Shown here piece after piece: positions 1 through 8,973 of a stretch of 64,000 bases of DNA; positions within the stretch are counted from its first letter, which is position 1; every line of letters starts with the position of its first letter. The notes beneath the pieces are model-generated. The model was not told the origin of the DNA, made no database searches, and worked only from the letters and a program-made list of their open reading frames with translations. Position numbers and translations under genes: made by a program. The DNA is from Pirellula sp. (GTDB lineage: Bacteria > Planctomycetota > Planctomycetia > Pirellulales > PNKZ01). Location of the stretch: NCBI GenBank assembly GCA_013822735.1, contig PNKZ01000002.1:434001-498000 (forward strand), given 5' to 3'.

Positions 1-687
1 AATTGGTTTGTCTCGCATACGCATCTCGATCACATCGCGTCGTTGCCGGCGTACGTCGCGCGGCGTCGTATGATGAAAATGGAGCCGCCGCGGATTTATC
101 TTCCGGAGCATGCGGTCGACACCGTCGACAAGATACTCAAGCTCTTTACGCGCCTCGATCGAGGCCGCATGCCCTGCGAACTGATCGGCGTAAAGCCGGG
201 AGATGAAATTGAACTCTCTCGCGAGCAAGTCGTCACAGTTTGGGAAACCAAGCACACGGTGCCGAGTGTCGGTTACGTCGTGTGGGAACGCCGCAAGAAG
301 CTCAAGCAAGAGTACACGGGCCTTTCCGGCGACCAGATTCGCGACCTGCGGCAAAGCGGCGTCGACGTCACCGAAGAGCGGCGTTTGCCGATCGTGGCTT
401 ACGTCGGCGATAGCGCTCCGGCGGGCTTAGACAACTGCCCGGCCGCTTTCGAAGCGCAGATTCTGATTACCGAAATCACGTTCGTGGCCCCCGGCCATCG
501 CAAAGAGAAAATTCACAAGTTCGGCCACATGCACTTGGACGATTTTCTTGCTCGGCGCGAACTCTTCAAGAACGAGCTGATCATCGCCGGGCACTTGAGC
601 ACGCGTTACAGCGTCAAGCAAGCGCGACATATCGTCGAACGTGCCGTGCCCGACATGCTCGGCGGTCGCCTGCATTTGTGGCTGTGA
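1..687 (+). CDS. MBL-fold metallo-hydrolase, RNase Z-like (5' truncated)
   Basis: The reading frame is open from base 1, so the gene begins upstream and 228 C-terminal residues are visible. The first codons encode HTHLDH (residues 6-11), the signature zinc site of metallo-beta-lactamase-fold hydrolases in the HxHxDH form typical of RNase Z/ElaC-like enzymes. Further likely ligands follow: TKHTVPSVGY supplies a His, YVGDSAP the bridging Asp, and AGHLSTRY the C-terminal His. An ATG at 70 is only internal, because starting there would remove the HxHxDH motif. Family members cleave tRNA 3' trailers or other phosphodiesters. This one is only RNase Z-like, so a tRNA substrate is inferred. hemW starts 7 bases after its stop. 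Confidence 0.8.
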   Translation, partial: NWFVSHTHLDHIASLPAYVARRRMMKMEPPRIYLPEHAVDTVDKILKLFTRLDRGRMPCELIGVKPGDEIELSREQVVTVWETKHTVPSVGYVVWERRKKLKQEYTGLSGDQIRDLRQSGVDVTEERRLPIVAYVGDSAPAGLDNCPAAFEAQILITEITFVAPGHRKEKIHKFGHMHLDDFLARRELFKNELIIAGHLSTRYSVKQARHIVERAVPDMLGGRLHLWL

Positions 688-694
688 ACCCGCG

Positions 695-1861
695 ATGACC
701 GGAGCTACGCTGCCATCCCGTCGCCCGCAGCAACCGACGGCCGCCTACGTACACGTACCGTTCTGCCGACATCGGTGCGGCTATTGCAACTTCACGCTGA
801 TCGCCGGCCGCGACGACCTCATCGCCGGCTATCTGGATGCGCTCGAACGTGAACTGTCGCTCCTTGAAACGCCGCGCGACGTGGAAACGATTTTCCTCGG
901 CGGCGGCACGCCGTCGCATTTGCCGCCGGCTTCGCTGCGACGGCTCCTGCGCATGGTCGAGCATTGGTTTCCACTCGCCGTCGGAGGCGAGTTTACGGTA
1001 GAGGCAAATCCGCTTGACCTGACGAATGAGCGGCTCGATGAATTCGAATCGTCGGCCGTTACGCGGCTTAGCCTCGGTGTGCAGTCGTTTCAAGCCGACA
1101 AACTGCAGTTGCTGGAGCGCGACCACTGCGGCGCAGACGTTCGGTCCGTGTTGCATGCCGTGGCGGCGCGCTCGCGTTGGAATACCTCGCTCGATCTAAT
1201 CTTTGGTGCTCCCGGCGAATCGCTCGAGGCCTGGAGCCGCGATCTGGACGAAGCCGTCTCGTTGCGGCCAAGCCACGTTTCTCTCTACGGGCTGACCTTC
1301 GAACGCGGCACTTCGTTTTGGTCGCGTCGGATGAAAGGCGAACTACGCTCACAAGAGGAAGAAGCGGAGCGAGCCATGTATATGGCGGCGATCGATCGCC
1401 TCAAGGCTGCGGGCTATGAGCATTACGAAACGTCGAACTTCGCGCTCCCCGGTTTTCGTTGTCGTCATAACGAGACGTATTGGGCGGCTCGTGAGTACTA
1501 CGGTGCAGGGCCGGGGGCGGCGCGATATCTCGACGGCGTGCGGTCGTCGAATCATCGCAGCACCACGACCTGGCTGGCTCGACTCAACGCAGGTCAATCG
1601 CCGATGGACGAATCCGAGTCGCTCGAACCCGAGGACATGGCCCGAGAAGCACTGGTGCTCGGGCTGCGACGGGTGCAAGACGGGGTTGACCGGCAGGCTT
1701 TCGTCGCGGAATTCGGCTACGATGTCGACGTCCTGGGGGGCGCAGAACTGCCGAAGCTCGTCGCTTCCGGTTTGCTGGAAAACGTCGATGATCGGTTACG
1801 TTTGACGCGCGAGGGATTGCTTTTAAGCGATTGGATTTGGTCGAAGTTTTTACGCTGCTAG
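695..1861 (+). CDS. hemW: HemW-like radical SAM haem chaperone
   Basis: This 388-residue protein has the radical SAM cluster motif CRHRCGYC (CxxxCxxC) near residue 25, followed by LGGGTPS, the glycine-rich SAM-binding segment, and EANP. The length and the NF after the third Cys fit HemW (formerly YggW) rather than the oxygen-independent coproporphyrinogen oxidase HemN, whose motif is CxxxCxxCxC. HemW binds haem and delivers it to respiratory proteins. The start is the ATG at 695, 7 bases after the upstream stop; the open frame extends to 641 inside the previous gene. The C-terminus carries the family's winged-helix-like region (residues ~300-388). It is probably co-transcribed with the MBL hydrolase. 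Confidence 0.88.
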   Translation: MTGATLPSRRPQQPTAAYVHVPFCRHRCGYCNFTLIAGRDDLIAGYLDALERELSLLETPRDVETIFLGGGTPSHLPPASLRRLLRMVEHWFPLAVGGEFTVEANPLDLTNERLDEFESSAVTRLSLGVQSFQADKLQLLERDHCGADVRSVLHAVAARSRWNTSLDLIFGAPGESLEAWSRDLDEAVSLRPSHVSLYGLTFERGTSFWSRRMKGELRSQEEEAERAMYMAAIDRLKAAGYEHYETSNFALPGFRCRHNETYWAAREYYGAGPGAARYLDGVRSSNHRSTTTWLARLNAGQSPMDESESLEPEDMAREALVLGLRRVQDGVDRQAFVAEFGYDVDVLGGAELPKLVASGLLENVDDRLRLTREGLLLSDWIWSKFLRC

Positions 1862-1878
1862 CCTGAGTGAGGCACACC

Positions 1879-3924
1879 ATGCGAATGATTGTGGTATCGC
1901 TGATGGCGCTTGTCATCGCGTCGAATTCGGCTGATGGAGCGGAAGTAGTCACGCGCGAGTGCGATCTATTGGTGGTTGGCGGCGGCGAGTCGGGCGTTGC
2001 GGCGGCCGTACAAGCCGCGCGATTGGGCGTGCCTCGCATCGTGTTGGTAAACGATTGCCATTGGCTCGGCGGACAGTTCACAGCCGAGGGACTCGGCGCC
2101 GTCGACGAGTGGACTAAGTATCGCGATGGTCGCGCACCCTTTCCCCGGAGCGGCTTATTCCTCGAAATCATGCAAATGATTGAGGATGACATGCAGCGGA
2201 AGTACGGCACGCCGCGCCCCGGCAATTGCTTCTGTGCCTGGACGACCTGCGAGCCTCGCGATACCGAGTTGCTTTTCCGCAAGTTGGTCGAACCGTATCT
2301 CCGCAAGAATGGCGGACCTTTGGAAATCGTTGAACGGATGGAGCCGACGCAAGTCGTATTGGAACGACGTGCCGTCGCATGCGTGGAGTTCGTCGAAGTT
2401 GGAGGGGGTGAGACGGCAAGCAAGCTCCTAGTACGTGCGGGAATGACGATCGACGCGAGCGACTGGGGGGACGTAGTGCGGTTGTCCGGCGCAAAGTTCT
2501 ATTGTGGACCCGACTTGAAACAGCGCTTCGACGAGCCGAGCGCGCCGGAAAGCTTCGCCGAGGTCGGCCGGAACGAGATTAACCCCATCACTTACAACTT
2601 GGTGTTGCGCGAAAGTGCCAAGCCGATGATTGTGCCGAAGCCGAAGCATTACGACGAGCGTCGTTACTTCGCCGCCACTATCGCGACACGTGCCGAATTT
2701 CAGGGGCTCGGCTGGCCGGCCGCGGCGATGAAGCCGTTTGCCGCGGCATGGCGCGATACGAACTTGCCGAAGGGGCCGTACAGCGAATCGCCGACGGTTT
2801 ATCATCATCGTCGACTCGTCGATCGGCGGCATCTCTCGTTACCGGCCGGATCCGAACGGGTACTGGTCAATTGGCCGCTGCAGGACTACCCGACAGACCG
2901 ATATCCGCAACACGTGGTCGATGCTTTAGAGGAGGCCGAATCGGGGGCGTCGCAAATGAACTTGGCGGAGATGTCGCCGCGACTTCGGCGCATTGTGTTC
3001 GAGGATGCGAAGCTCCATGCGCTCGGGCTGCTGCACCATCTGCAGACGACGGTCGCCGAGCGCGACTTGGCCGCCGCCGGCGGGAAGCCGATCGTGACAT
3101 TTCGCGACCTGGAGCTCACGGATGAATTTGGCACGCCCGATCGATTGCCGCTCAAGCCGTACTTGCGCGAAGCGCTGCGGACCGAGTGTCTCACGATGTT
3201 GCGCGAGCAGAACGTGCGCGACACCGACGGCGTGCAATGTTGGGCGGCCAAGATGGCGACCGACGGCGTATTCGGCTTTCAGTTCAACATCGACTTCCAT
3301 CCGACACGGCGTATTTTCCTCAACGACGACCCTAAGAAAACTTGGACGCTGGTTCATACCAAGCACCGCAATTGGAGCACCGACACCGATCGATCGATGA
3401 TGCCGCTGGGTTCGCTGATTCCGCGCGAGATCGACGGCCTGATCGTCGCGGGCAAAAGCCTGGGCGTATCGAGTATCGTGCAATCTGCCGTGCGTCTACA
3501 CGGCCATGGGATGCTCGCCGGTCAGGCGGCGGGGACGTTGGCGTTCCAGGCTCGAGCGGGGAAATTCAAACCGCGCGAGCTAGCACAAGATCCCGAGCTC
3601 GTTCAACAGGTGCAGCTCGCGCTGCTTAAACCGATGGACGTCGTTACAAAGCGTTCGCCGCCGGGCGTCATACTTTGGCCTTATCAAGACGTGACACCTC
3701 GCGACCCTTGGTTCGTTGCCGCAAATGTGACGGCCGTTCGCGGAATCTATCGCACCGACGACGGCGTACCGGATTTTTCTCCGAAGCGGCCCGTCACAGA
3801 TGTCGAGGTGCAAGGCGCGACGGCGAAAGCAAACGTGAAACTGACGACGCGACCGCAAACGCGCGGCGAACTCGTGCTTGCGCTTTTCGCCGCTCTCGGT
3901 GACGCCGAAGCCTCGGCAAAGTAG
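1879..3924 (+). CDS. Secreted FAD-dependent oxidoreductase (FAD_oxidored type)
   Basis: The product has 681 residues. A signal peptide (residues 1-21, ending SADGA) is followed by a Rossmann dinucleotide-binding motif, LLVVGGGESGVAAAVQAA, at ~30-47. The region around WLGGQFTAEGLG matches the planctomycete-rich 'FAD dependent oxidoreductase' family. The C-terminal third holds a second FAD-contact segment (DGLIVAGKSLGVSS, then GHGMLAGQAAGTLA). The substrate is unknown; relatives often sit near sulfatases and sugar catabolic genes. The frame is open from a GTG at 1867, but the ATG at 1879 puts the signal peptide at the N-terminus and was chosen. It lies 17 bases after hemW. A cofactor-binding secreted enzyme would need TAT export or periplasmic FAD loading, and no twin Arg is visible. 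Confidence 0.8.
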   Translation: MRMIVVSLMALVIASNSADGAEVVTRECDLLVVGGGESGVAAAVQAARLGVPRIVLVNDCHWLGGQFTAEGLGAVDEWTKYRDGRAPFPRSGLFLEIMQMIEDDMQRKYGTPRPGNCFCAWTTCEPRDTELLFRKLVEPYLRKNGGPLEIVERMEPTQVVLERRAVACVEFVEVGGGETASKLLVRAGMTIDASDWGDVVRLSGAKFYCGPDLKQRFDEPSAPESFAEVGRNEINPITYNLVLRESAKPMIVPKPKHYDERRYFAATIATRAEFQGLGWPAAAMKPFAAAWRDTNLPKGPYSESPTVYHHRRLVDRRHLSLPAGSERVLVNWPLQDYPTDRYPQHVVDALEEAESGASQMNLAEMSPRLRRIVFEDAKLHALGLLHHLQTTVAERDLAAAGGKPIVTFRDLELTDEFGTPDRLPLKPYLREALRTECLTMLREQNVRDTDGVQCWAAKMATDGVFGFQFNIDFHPTRRIFLNDDPKKTWTLVHTKHRNWSTDTDRSMMPLGSLIPREIDGLIVAGKSLGVSSIVQSAVRLHGHGMLAGQAAGTLAFQARAGKFKPRELAQDPELVQQVQLALLKPMDVVTKRSPPGVILWPYQDVTPRDPWFVAANVTAVRGIYRTDDGVPDFSPKRPVTDVEVQGATAKANVKLTTRPQTRGELVLALFAALGDAEASAK

Positions 3925-3928
3925 GACG

Positions 3929-4795
3929 TTATGTCGTCGCTTGCTCGCGGCAGGCGGTGAGCGTGTTCTTGAGCAACATCGTGATCGTCAGGGGGCCGAC
4001 GCCGCCCGGGACCGGCGTGATGTGGCTCGCGACCTCGGCTACGGCGGCGAAATCTACGTCGCCGCAGAGCCCTTGCGCCGTGCGGTTAATCCCGACGTCG
4101 ACGACGACGGCCCCAGGTCGAACCATATCGGCGGTGATGAAGCGCGGTCGACCGATGGCGGCCACGAGGATGTCGGCCGTCCGCGTGACGGCGGCAAGGT
4201 CGCGCGTGCGGCTATGGCAAACGGTCACCGTCGCATCGGCGCCGGCCCCTTTTTGCACGAGCATATTCGCCAGCGGCTTGCCGACGATGTCGCTTCGGCC
4301 GACGACAACCACATGCTTGCCGGCCGTATCAATGCCGTTGCGCAACAAGAGTTGCTGAACGCCGTGCGGAGTGCAAGGAAGGAAACGCGGCCGTCCTTGC
4401 ACCAGCAAGCCGACGTTCTCCGGGTGAAAACAATCGACGTCTTTCGCCGGATTCACGGCGTTCAGAATCCGTGTTTCGGTTATTTGTTTCGGCAGGGGCA
4501 GCTGCACGAGAATGCCGTGCACTCCGGCGTCGCGATTGAGCTTTCGAACCAACTCAAGAAGCTCCGCTTCCGTGGTTTCGGGCGACAACTCGTGATGTCG
4601 ACTTTCCATGCCGACCCGCTCGCACGCTTGTCGCTTGTTGCGGACGTACACTTCGCTGGCCGGATCGGCTCCGACTAGCACGGTCGCGAGGCAGGGAACG
4701 GTCGTATTGTTTTCGATGAATTCCGCGACCTCGACGGCGATCTCCCCTTGAATCGTGCGCGCGAGCGATTTTCCATCCAGCAGTTGTGCGGTCAC
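3929..4795 (-). CDS. folD: Bifunctional methylenetetrahydrofolate dehydrogenase/cyclohydrolase FolD
   Basis: This 288-residue protein has the usual FolD length. It interconverts 5,10-methylene-, methenyl- and 10-formyl-tetrahydrofolate in the cytosol using NADP. Visible signatures are YVRNKRQAC (the catalytic Lys region, ~50-58), GILVQLPLP (~98-106), VVVVGRSDIVGKPLA in the nucleotide-binding domain, and the C-terminal PGGVGPLT. The start is GTG at 4795. Its GTGA overlaps the TGA stop of the upstream DUF4159 gene by 4 bases, so translation is probably coupled. The stop lies 4 bases from the stop of the convergent FAD oxidoreductase. Confidence 0.95.
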   Translation of the reverse strand: MTAQLLDGKSLARTIQGEIAVEVAEFIENNTTVPCLATVLVGADPASEVYVRNKRQACERVGMESRHHELSPETTEAELLELVRKLNRDAGVHGILVQLPLPKQITETRILNAVNPAKDVDCFHPENVGLLVQGRPRFLPCTPHGVQQLLLRNGIDTAGKHVVVVGRSDIVGKPLANMLVQKGAGADATVTVCHSRTRDLAAVTRTADILVAAIGRPRFITADMVRPGAVVVDVGINRTAQGLCGDVDFAAVAEVASHITPVPGGVGPLTITMLLKNTLTACREQATT

Positions 4796-7134
4796 AAGTT
4801 TCCTCGTAGCGAAAACAGAATCACATTGATGCCGATTCGTGCGGCGTCGTCTCGATTATATCCGGCGCATTCCAGCGAGTTGTGGCGTTCGAGCGCGCAG
4901 CTCAAATCATACTTGGAGAAGATGACGCCGTAGCGGTTGCCGAGCTGCACGCCTTCAAGTTCCGGCGAAGTGCGAATGACGTCGAATCGTAGCGGCCCGG
5001 CGCCGTTGCCGCGGCGCGGATCACGGAGCGTTACTTGTCCGAGTGCGAAGCCGCCGAATTTCTCGCCGAACATTTCGCTGCTCGCGGGAATAGGACGTAG
5101 CGGCGCGTCGCTGAAGATCTGTCCCATTTCACGGCGGAACGACGCCGCAAACTCCTCGCTGCTGCAAATGGCGTCGGCAAAGATCAGGCCGCCGCGTTCG
5201 ACGAATAGTCGCAATTGCTTCCGTTCCGCATCCGAGAAGCTGAAGCTGGATCGCCCGTGCATGAATACCAGGTGATGGTCAAAGACCTCGTCTTGCAACG
5301 GCGACAACTCGCGCTTCTCCGTACTTACACGCAGGCCGGTGTCGAGCGACAGTTGCTTGAGCAAGTTCACGAGCGCCGTCGGGGCGATGTTCGAGCCGCC
5401 GCCGTGCTTGAGTTCCGCAATATAGAGCTTGGCCCGTTCGACGGCGTCCGGCTTGCCGCTGTCCGCGAGAATATGCGGAATCTCGAGCTTGTACTTCACT
5501 TCACGATTCGTGGCGTAGGCCAGAACGTTGATACCGATCGAACGGACGGCACGAATTTCCGCTTCCACCGCTTCCGGGTAGCGCTGCTTGCGACCCAAAC
5601 GATCGAGTTCCCAATAGCAACCGAGGTTTTGCGGACAGTAGATCACGCTCGTGCGGCAGCCGACGTCGAGCCCTTCCAGCGGTCGCATGTGCTTCGGATC
5701 AACCGGTTCCTCGGCATTCCAAACGGAATGCTCCAGCGGCAGTGGACGAAGTTGATAGAGCAACGTGCCTCGCTCATCGCGATCGGGAAACATCCGCGCG
5801 AGCATGGCGCGGAACCCGGCGTCAAATTCGTTTCCGCCGCAACAATTTTCGGCAAAGATGAAGCCCCCGAGATCGAGATACTGCCTAAGAATCTTGAGCT
5901 CCGCATCACTCCAGGCGGGAGCTTTGCTGCCGGAAATGTAGAGCACCGGCGCTTGGTTCAAATCGTCGACCGTCGCAAGCTTCGACCGCATTACTTGCCA
6001 CGTGAGTTCGCGCTGCCACTTCTTTTCGCAATAGCGCGTCAGATTGGCGAGATCGTGGCGGTGATTGTCCCACGACGGTTGCGGGTCAAACTCGAGCTTG
6101 GCGGCCAAGACCGGTCGCCGCCCCTTCGCGAGAAACAAGAGTGCGAAGCAGGTGCCGACAATCGGCGTCTGCTCGCCCGAACCGGCCCCGATCCAGGCGC
6201 CGCCGCCGAGTTGCGCTTGGCGGCGCACGAGGGCTTCCGCCCCTTCGCGATACCAATCGTGGTTGCCGATCAGTCGACTGTTCGTAAGTCGCCCGACACG
6301 CTCGAGGCCGTAGAGGTAGTAAAGAATGTGGCCGGCGTCGCCGGGATTCTGATAGACGCTGAAATTTCGGCCGAGCCAGCCCATGGCTCGGGCAATGGCA
6401 TTGTCGGTCGTATGTTCGACGCAACACTCCACCGTTTCGCCGGAAACCTTGGCGTCCCCCTCGGCCAGCTTTTCGCGCGCCATGAGCAACGCCGAAATGC
6501 CGGCGCAGGTCATGCTGCCGCTGCCGGGCTGGCCGGTGAAATAGCCCCACGAACCATCGGCGTTTTGCGAACGTTCCCAGTAGTCGCGCGCCAGTCGCCA
6601 CGTCGCTTCGCTGGTCGTCACTCCCGCCCGCTCCGCCTCGTGTAATGCGAGGAGCACGAACTGAGCGTTGGAGTTGTCGGCGATCCGCGACGGATTCTCG
6701 TAGGCCCAGCTGCCGCCGCTCCGATCGTCGCGATGTTGCCGGCTTTCCAGCAGTTTCACGTTACGGACGATAAGCGCTAGGTCTTTTTGCGGCTCGGCCG
6801 CCGCGAGAACCATCGTTTGTAGAGAAACTACATAGTTGAGCTTTGGGTCGAGCGTGCGCAGGTAAGCCAAGGCCTTTTGAATGACCGGGTCCCCAACTTC
6901 GACGCCCGCCGTAAGGAGCGATAACGTACAGAGGGCCGTCGTGCCGCCGGGATAGTTGAGGTAATCTTCCCAAGAACCGTCGGGCTTCTGTTGACGCTCG
7001 AGGAACCCGACAGCGTCGTCGATGGAACGGCGCACTTGCTCGGCCGTGACTTCGGCTTGTGCGGAGCTTGGCAATACGAGGCCGAGCCACAATGCCGCGC
7101 CGACGGCTGCCGCGACCAAGCGCATATTCGCCAA
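4792..7134 (-). CDS. Secreted prenyltransferase-repeat plus tandem DUF4159 protein
   Basis: The product has 780 residues. A signal peptide (1-27, ending SSAQA) leads into alpha/alpha-barrel repeats of the squalene-cyclase/prenyltransferase type, seen as QKPDGSWED near 50 and NADGSWGYF near 190. Two related DUF4159-like halves follow. The first (~385-575) contains APVLYISG and LGGFIFAENCCGG. The second (~600-780) contains HHLVFMHG and RGGLIFADAICSS and ends GINVILFSLRGNL. DUF4159 proteins are common in planctomycetes close to MoxR ATPases, and a MoxR gene is divergent here. No enzymatic function is established. The duplication of the DUF4159 unit is inferred from the repeated order of motifs. 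Confidence 0.75.
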   Translation of the reverse strand: MANMRLVAAAVGAALWLGLVLPSSAQAEVTAEQVRRSIDDAVGFLERQQKPDGSWEDYLNYPGGTTALCTLSLLTAGVEVGDPVIQKALAYLRTLDPKLNYVVSLQTMVLAAAEPQKDLALIVRNVKLLESRQHRDDRSGGSWAYENPSRIADNSNAQFVLLALHEAERAGVTTSEATWRLARDYWERSQNADGSWGYFTGQPGSGSMTCAGISALLMAREKLAEGDAKVSGETVECCVEHTTDNAIARAMGWLGRNFSVYQNPGDAGHILYYLYGLERVGRLTNSRLIGNHDWYREGAEALVRRQAQLGGGAWIGAGSGEQTPIVGTCFALLFLAKGRRPVLAAKLEFDPQPSWDNHRHDLANLTRYCEKKWQRELTWQVMRSKLATVDDLNQAPVLYISGSKAPAWSDAELKILRQYLDLGGFIFAENCCGGNEFDAGFRAMLARMFPDRDERGTLLYQLRPLPLEHSVWNAEEPVDPKHMRPLEGLDVGCRTSVIYCPQNLGCYWELDRLGRKQRYPEAVEAEIRAVRSIGINVLAYATNREVKYKLEIPHILADSGKPDAVERAKLYIAELKHGGGSNIAPTALVNLLKQLSLDTGLRVSTEKRELSPLQDEVFDHHLVFMHGRSSFSFSDAERKQLRLFVERGGLIFADAICSSEEFAASFRREMGQIFSDAPLRPIPASSEMFGEKFGGFALGQVTLRDPRRGNGAGPLRFDVIRTSPELEGVQLGNRYGVIFSKYDLSCALERHNSLECAGYNRDDAARIGINVILFSLRGNL

Positions 7135-7320
7135 ACCTCCAGATCCGTTTTCGGTGGACTCTGACTATCGTAGGGCGTGATCCCTAAAGTCACAACGCCC
7201 CACACCCCGGGCGATTGCCCGCAACCTAGCGCTGCCGATAAGATGAAGGCTTGGCGGCTTGGGCCGCGCCCTAGGTCTATTCGTCGAAGCTTACGCAACT
7301 CTCCCCCTTGCCGCTCGTAC

Positions 7321-8337
7321 ATGACTACGCAACCCCGCAGCCTGCGCGACGTACTGCAAGAGTTCGCTCAGACCCGTAAGCAGATGCAGGACGAGTTGCA
7401 GAAGGTCATCATCGGCCAGAATGAAGTGGTCGAGCAACTCTTTGCGGCCATCTTCACACGGGGCCACTGCTTGCTCGAGGGGGTGCCGGGGCTTGCGAAG
7501 ACCCTGATGGTCGCCACGCTGGCGAAGATTCTCGACGTGAATTTTAAGCGCATTCAGTTTACACCCGACTTGATGCCCTCGGACATCACCGGGACGAACG
7601 TGCTGGAAGAAGACGACAAGGGGCATCGCGACTTCCGGTTTATGGAAGGCCCGATCTTTACCAATATTCTGCTGGCTGACGAAATCAACCGCACGCCCCC
7701 GAAGACGCAAGCGGCATTGCTGCAGGCCATGCAGGAGCGAGAAGTTTCCGTTGGGCAGACGACTTATGTGCTCCCGGATCCGTTCTTTACGATCGCGACG
7801 CAGAACCCGATCGAGCAGGAAGGAACCTACCCCCTTCCGGAAGCCCAGCTGGATCGGTTCATGTTCAATATCAAGGTGAACTACCCGACGCGCGACGAAG
7901 AAGAGAAGATTCTGGCCGCGACGACGCGGGGCGAACGGCCCGAGGTGCGGAAAGTGCTTTCCGGTCGAGCGATCTTGCATCTGCAGAAGTTGGTGAGTTC
8001 CGTCGCCGTGAGCGAGTATGTGATCAAGTACGCCGCGACGCTGGTGCGCGCCACGCGCCCGAAAGATGAATCGGCGCCGGCGTTCGTGCGCGAGCTGGTC
8101 GATTGGGGGGCCGGGCCTCGGGCTGGGCAGTTCCTGATTCACGGCGGTAAGGCCTTGGCGGCGATGGACGCGCGTTTTTCCGTCTCTATCGAAGATATCC
8201 AGAAAGTGGCGGTGCCCGTCCTGCGGCATCGCATCGCGACAAACTTCCAGGCCCAAGCGGAAGGGACATCGACGGAAGACGTCGTCAAACGCTTGTTGCG
8301 CGAAGTGCCGATGCCCGCGATTCCTAAGTATGAATGA
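7321..8337 (+). CDS. MoxR-family AAA+ ATPase
   Basis: This 338-residue AAA+ ATPase carries Walker A GVPGLAKT (~58-65), Walker B ILLADEINRTPPK and sensor 1 region IATQNPIEQEGTYPLPEAQ, which together are diagnostic of MoxR. MoxR proteins act as chaperone-like ATPases that activate or assemble partner proteins, usually with von Willebrand (DUF58) partners encoded nearby. No DUF58 gene follows in this window. The frame is open from 7177, but the ATG at 7321 gives the normal N-terminus (MTTQPRSLRDVLQEF) and was chosen. The 186-base divergent gap to the DUF4159 gene should hold both promoters. The nearest downstream gene is the bufferin-type precursor, 104 bases on. Confidence 0.9.
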   Translation: MTTQPRSLRDVLQEFAQTRKQMQDELQKVIIGQNEVVEQLFAAIFTRGHCLLEGVPGLAKTLMVATLAKILDVNFKRIQFTPDLMPSDITGTNVLEEDDKGHRDFRFMEGPIFTNILLADEINRTPPKTQAALLQAMQEREVSVGQTTYVLPDPFFTIATQNPIEQEGTYPLPEAQLDRFMFNIKVNYPTRDEEEKILAATTRGERPEVRKVLSGRAILHLQKLVSSVAVSEYVIKYAATLVRATRPKDESAPAFVRELVDWGAGPRAGQFLIHGGKALAAMDARFSVSIEDIQKVAVPVLRHRIATNFQAQAEGTSTEDVVKRLLREVPMPAIPKYE

Positions 8338-8441
8338 CGTCCAGGGAGCCGGCTCGCCACCGCTGCTGGTTCGACTACAATAAGCGCTCGCCGTAGTTGC
8401 GGCCGCTCCCCACACGCCCCGGTTGTTAAAAGGAAGCCTTC

Positions 8442-8915
8442 GTGAACGCACCTGAAGTGAATCGTCGCAAATTCAACGAATTGCTCGCCGGCGCATTCGG
8501 CGGCTTGGTAGTGGGCGCGAGCCTTGGCTGCACCGGCGAGGCCGGCAAAGGGGGTTCTGCGGGAGCATCGGCTGCGGGTGGCTCGGCGGCTGCAAAAGGC
8601 GAAACGGCCTCGGCAGGCGAAAAGCATGCTTGCCGCGGCTTGAACGAGTGCAAGGGGCTCGGAACCGGCGGCTCAAACGCATGTGCCGGGCAGGGGATGT
8701 GCGCCAACGTAAAGGCCCACTCCTGTGCGACGCAGAACGATTGCAAGAATCTCGGCGGTTGCGGTGCCAAGGCCGGCGCCAACGACTGCAAAGGTCAAGG
8801 CGGCTGCTCGGTGCCGATGCATGAGGGGGCTTGGGAAACGGCCCGAAAGCATTTTGAAGAGCGGATGAAGAAGGCCGGCAAGACCGTCGGCCCGGCGCCG
8901 GCGAAGGCAAGCTAA
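8442..8915 (+). CDS. Cys-rich exported precursor of a bufferin-type (MNIO-modified) peptide
   Basis: The gene encodes 157 residues from a GTG start with AGGAAG about 7 bases upstream. The N-terminus has a twin-arginine signal (NRRKF, 7-11) followed by a Gly/Ala/Leu-rich hydrophobic stretch and Cys30, which could be a lipid-attachment residue although the lipobox (SLGC) is poor. After a Gly/Ala/Ser linker comes a core with nine Cys at 64, 70, 81, 87, 95, 101, 107, 116 and 122. These form five CX5C units (CRGLNEC, CAGQGMC, CATQNDC, CKNLGGC, CKGQGGC). A basic tail rich in Lys and Ala ends the protein. Immediate neighbours are DUF692 and DUF2063 genes, which is the standard arrangement of bufferin biosynthesis, where Cys are converted to thiooxazole-type metal ligands. 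A metal-sequestering role is inferred. Confidence 0.82.
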   Translation: MNAPEVNRRKFNELLAGAFGGLVVGASLGCTGEAGKGGSAGASAAGGSAAAKGETASAGEKHACRGLNECKGLGTGGSNACAGQGMCANVKAHSCATQNDCKNLGGCGAKAGANDCKGQGGCSVPMHEGAWETARKHFEERMKKAGKTVGPAPAKAS

Positions 8916-8973
8916 GGGCGGTGCCGCGCCGGTTGTTCGAGTCGACGGCGAGTGTCTAGTCCGAGGTTTTCCT

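Noticed and set aside
5215-6645. 476-codon plus-strand frame opposite the DUF4159 gene
   Set aside because: It lies wholly antisense to a gene with clear domains, and its translation is rich in Arg, Val and Ala without motifs, as expected of a GC-rich shadow frame.
8376-8381. TACAAT as a -10 element for the precursor gene
   Set aside because: No acceptable -35 lies 16-18 bases upstream.
8341-8410. Weak similarity between the gaps at 8341-8410 and 26535-26600 (gctgctggt-cga)
   Set aside because: The match is short and broken by several gaps, so it does not support a repeat family.
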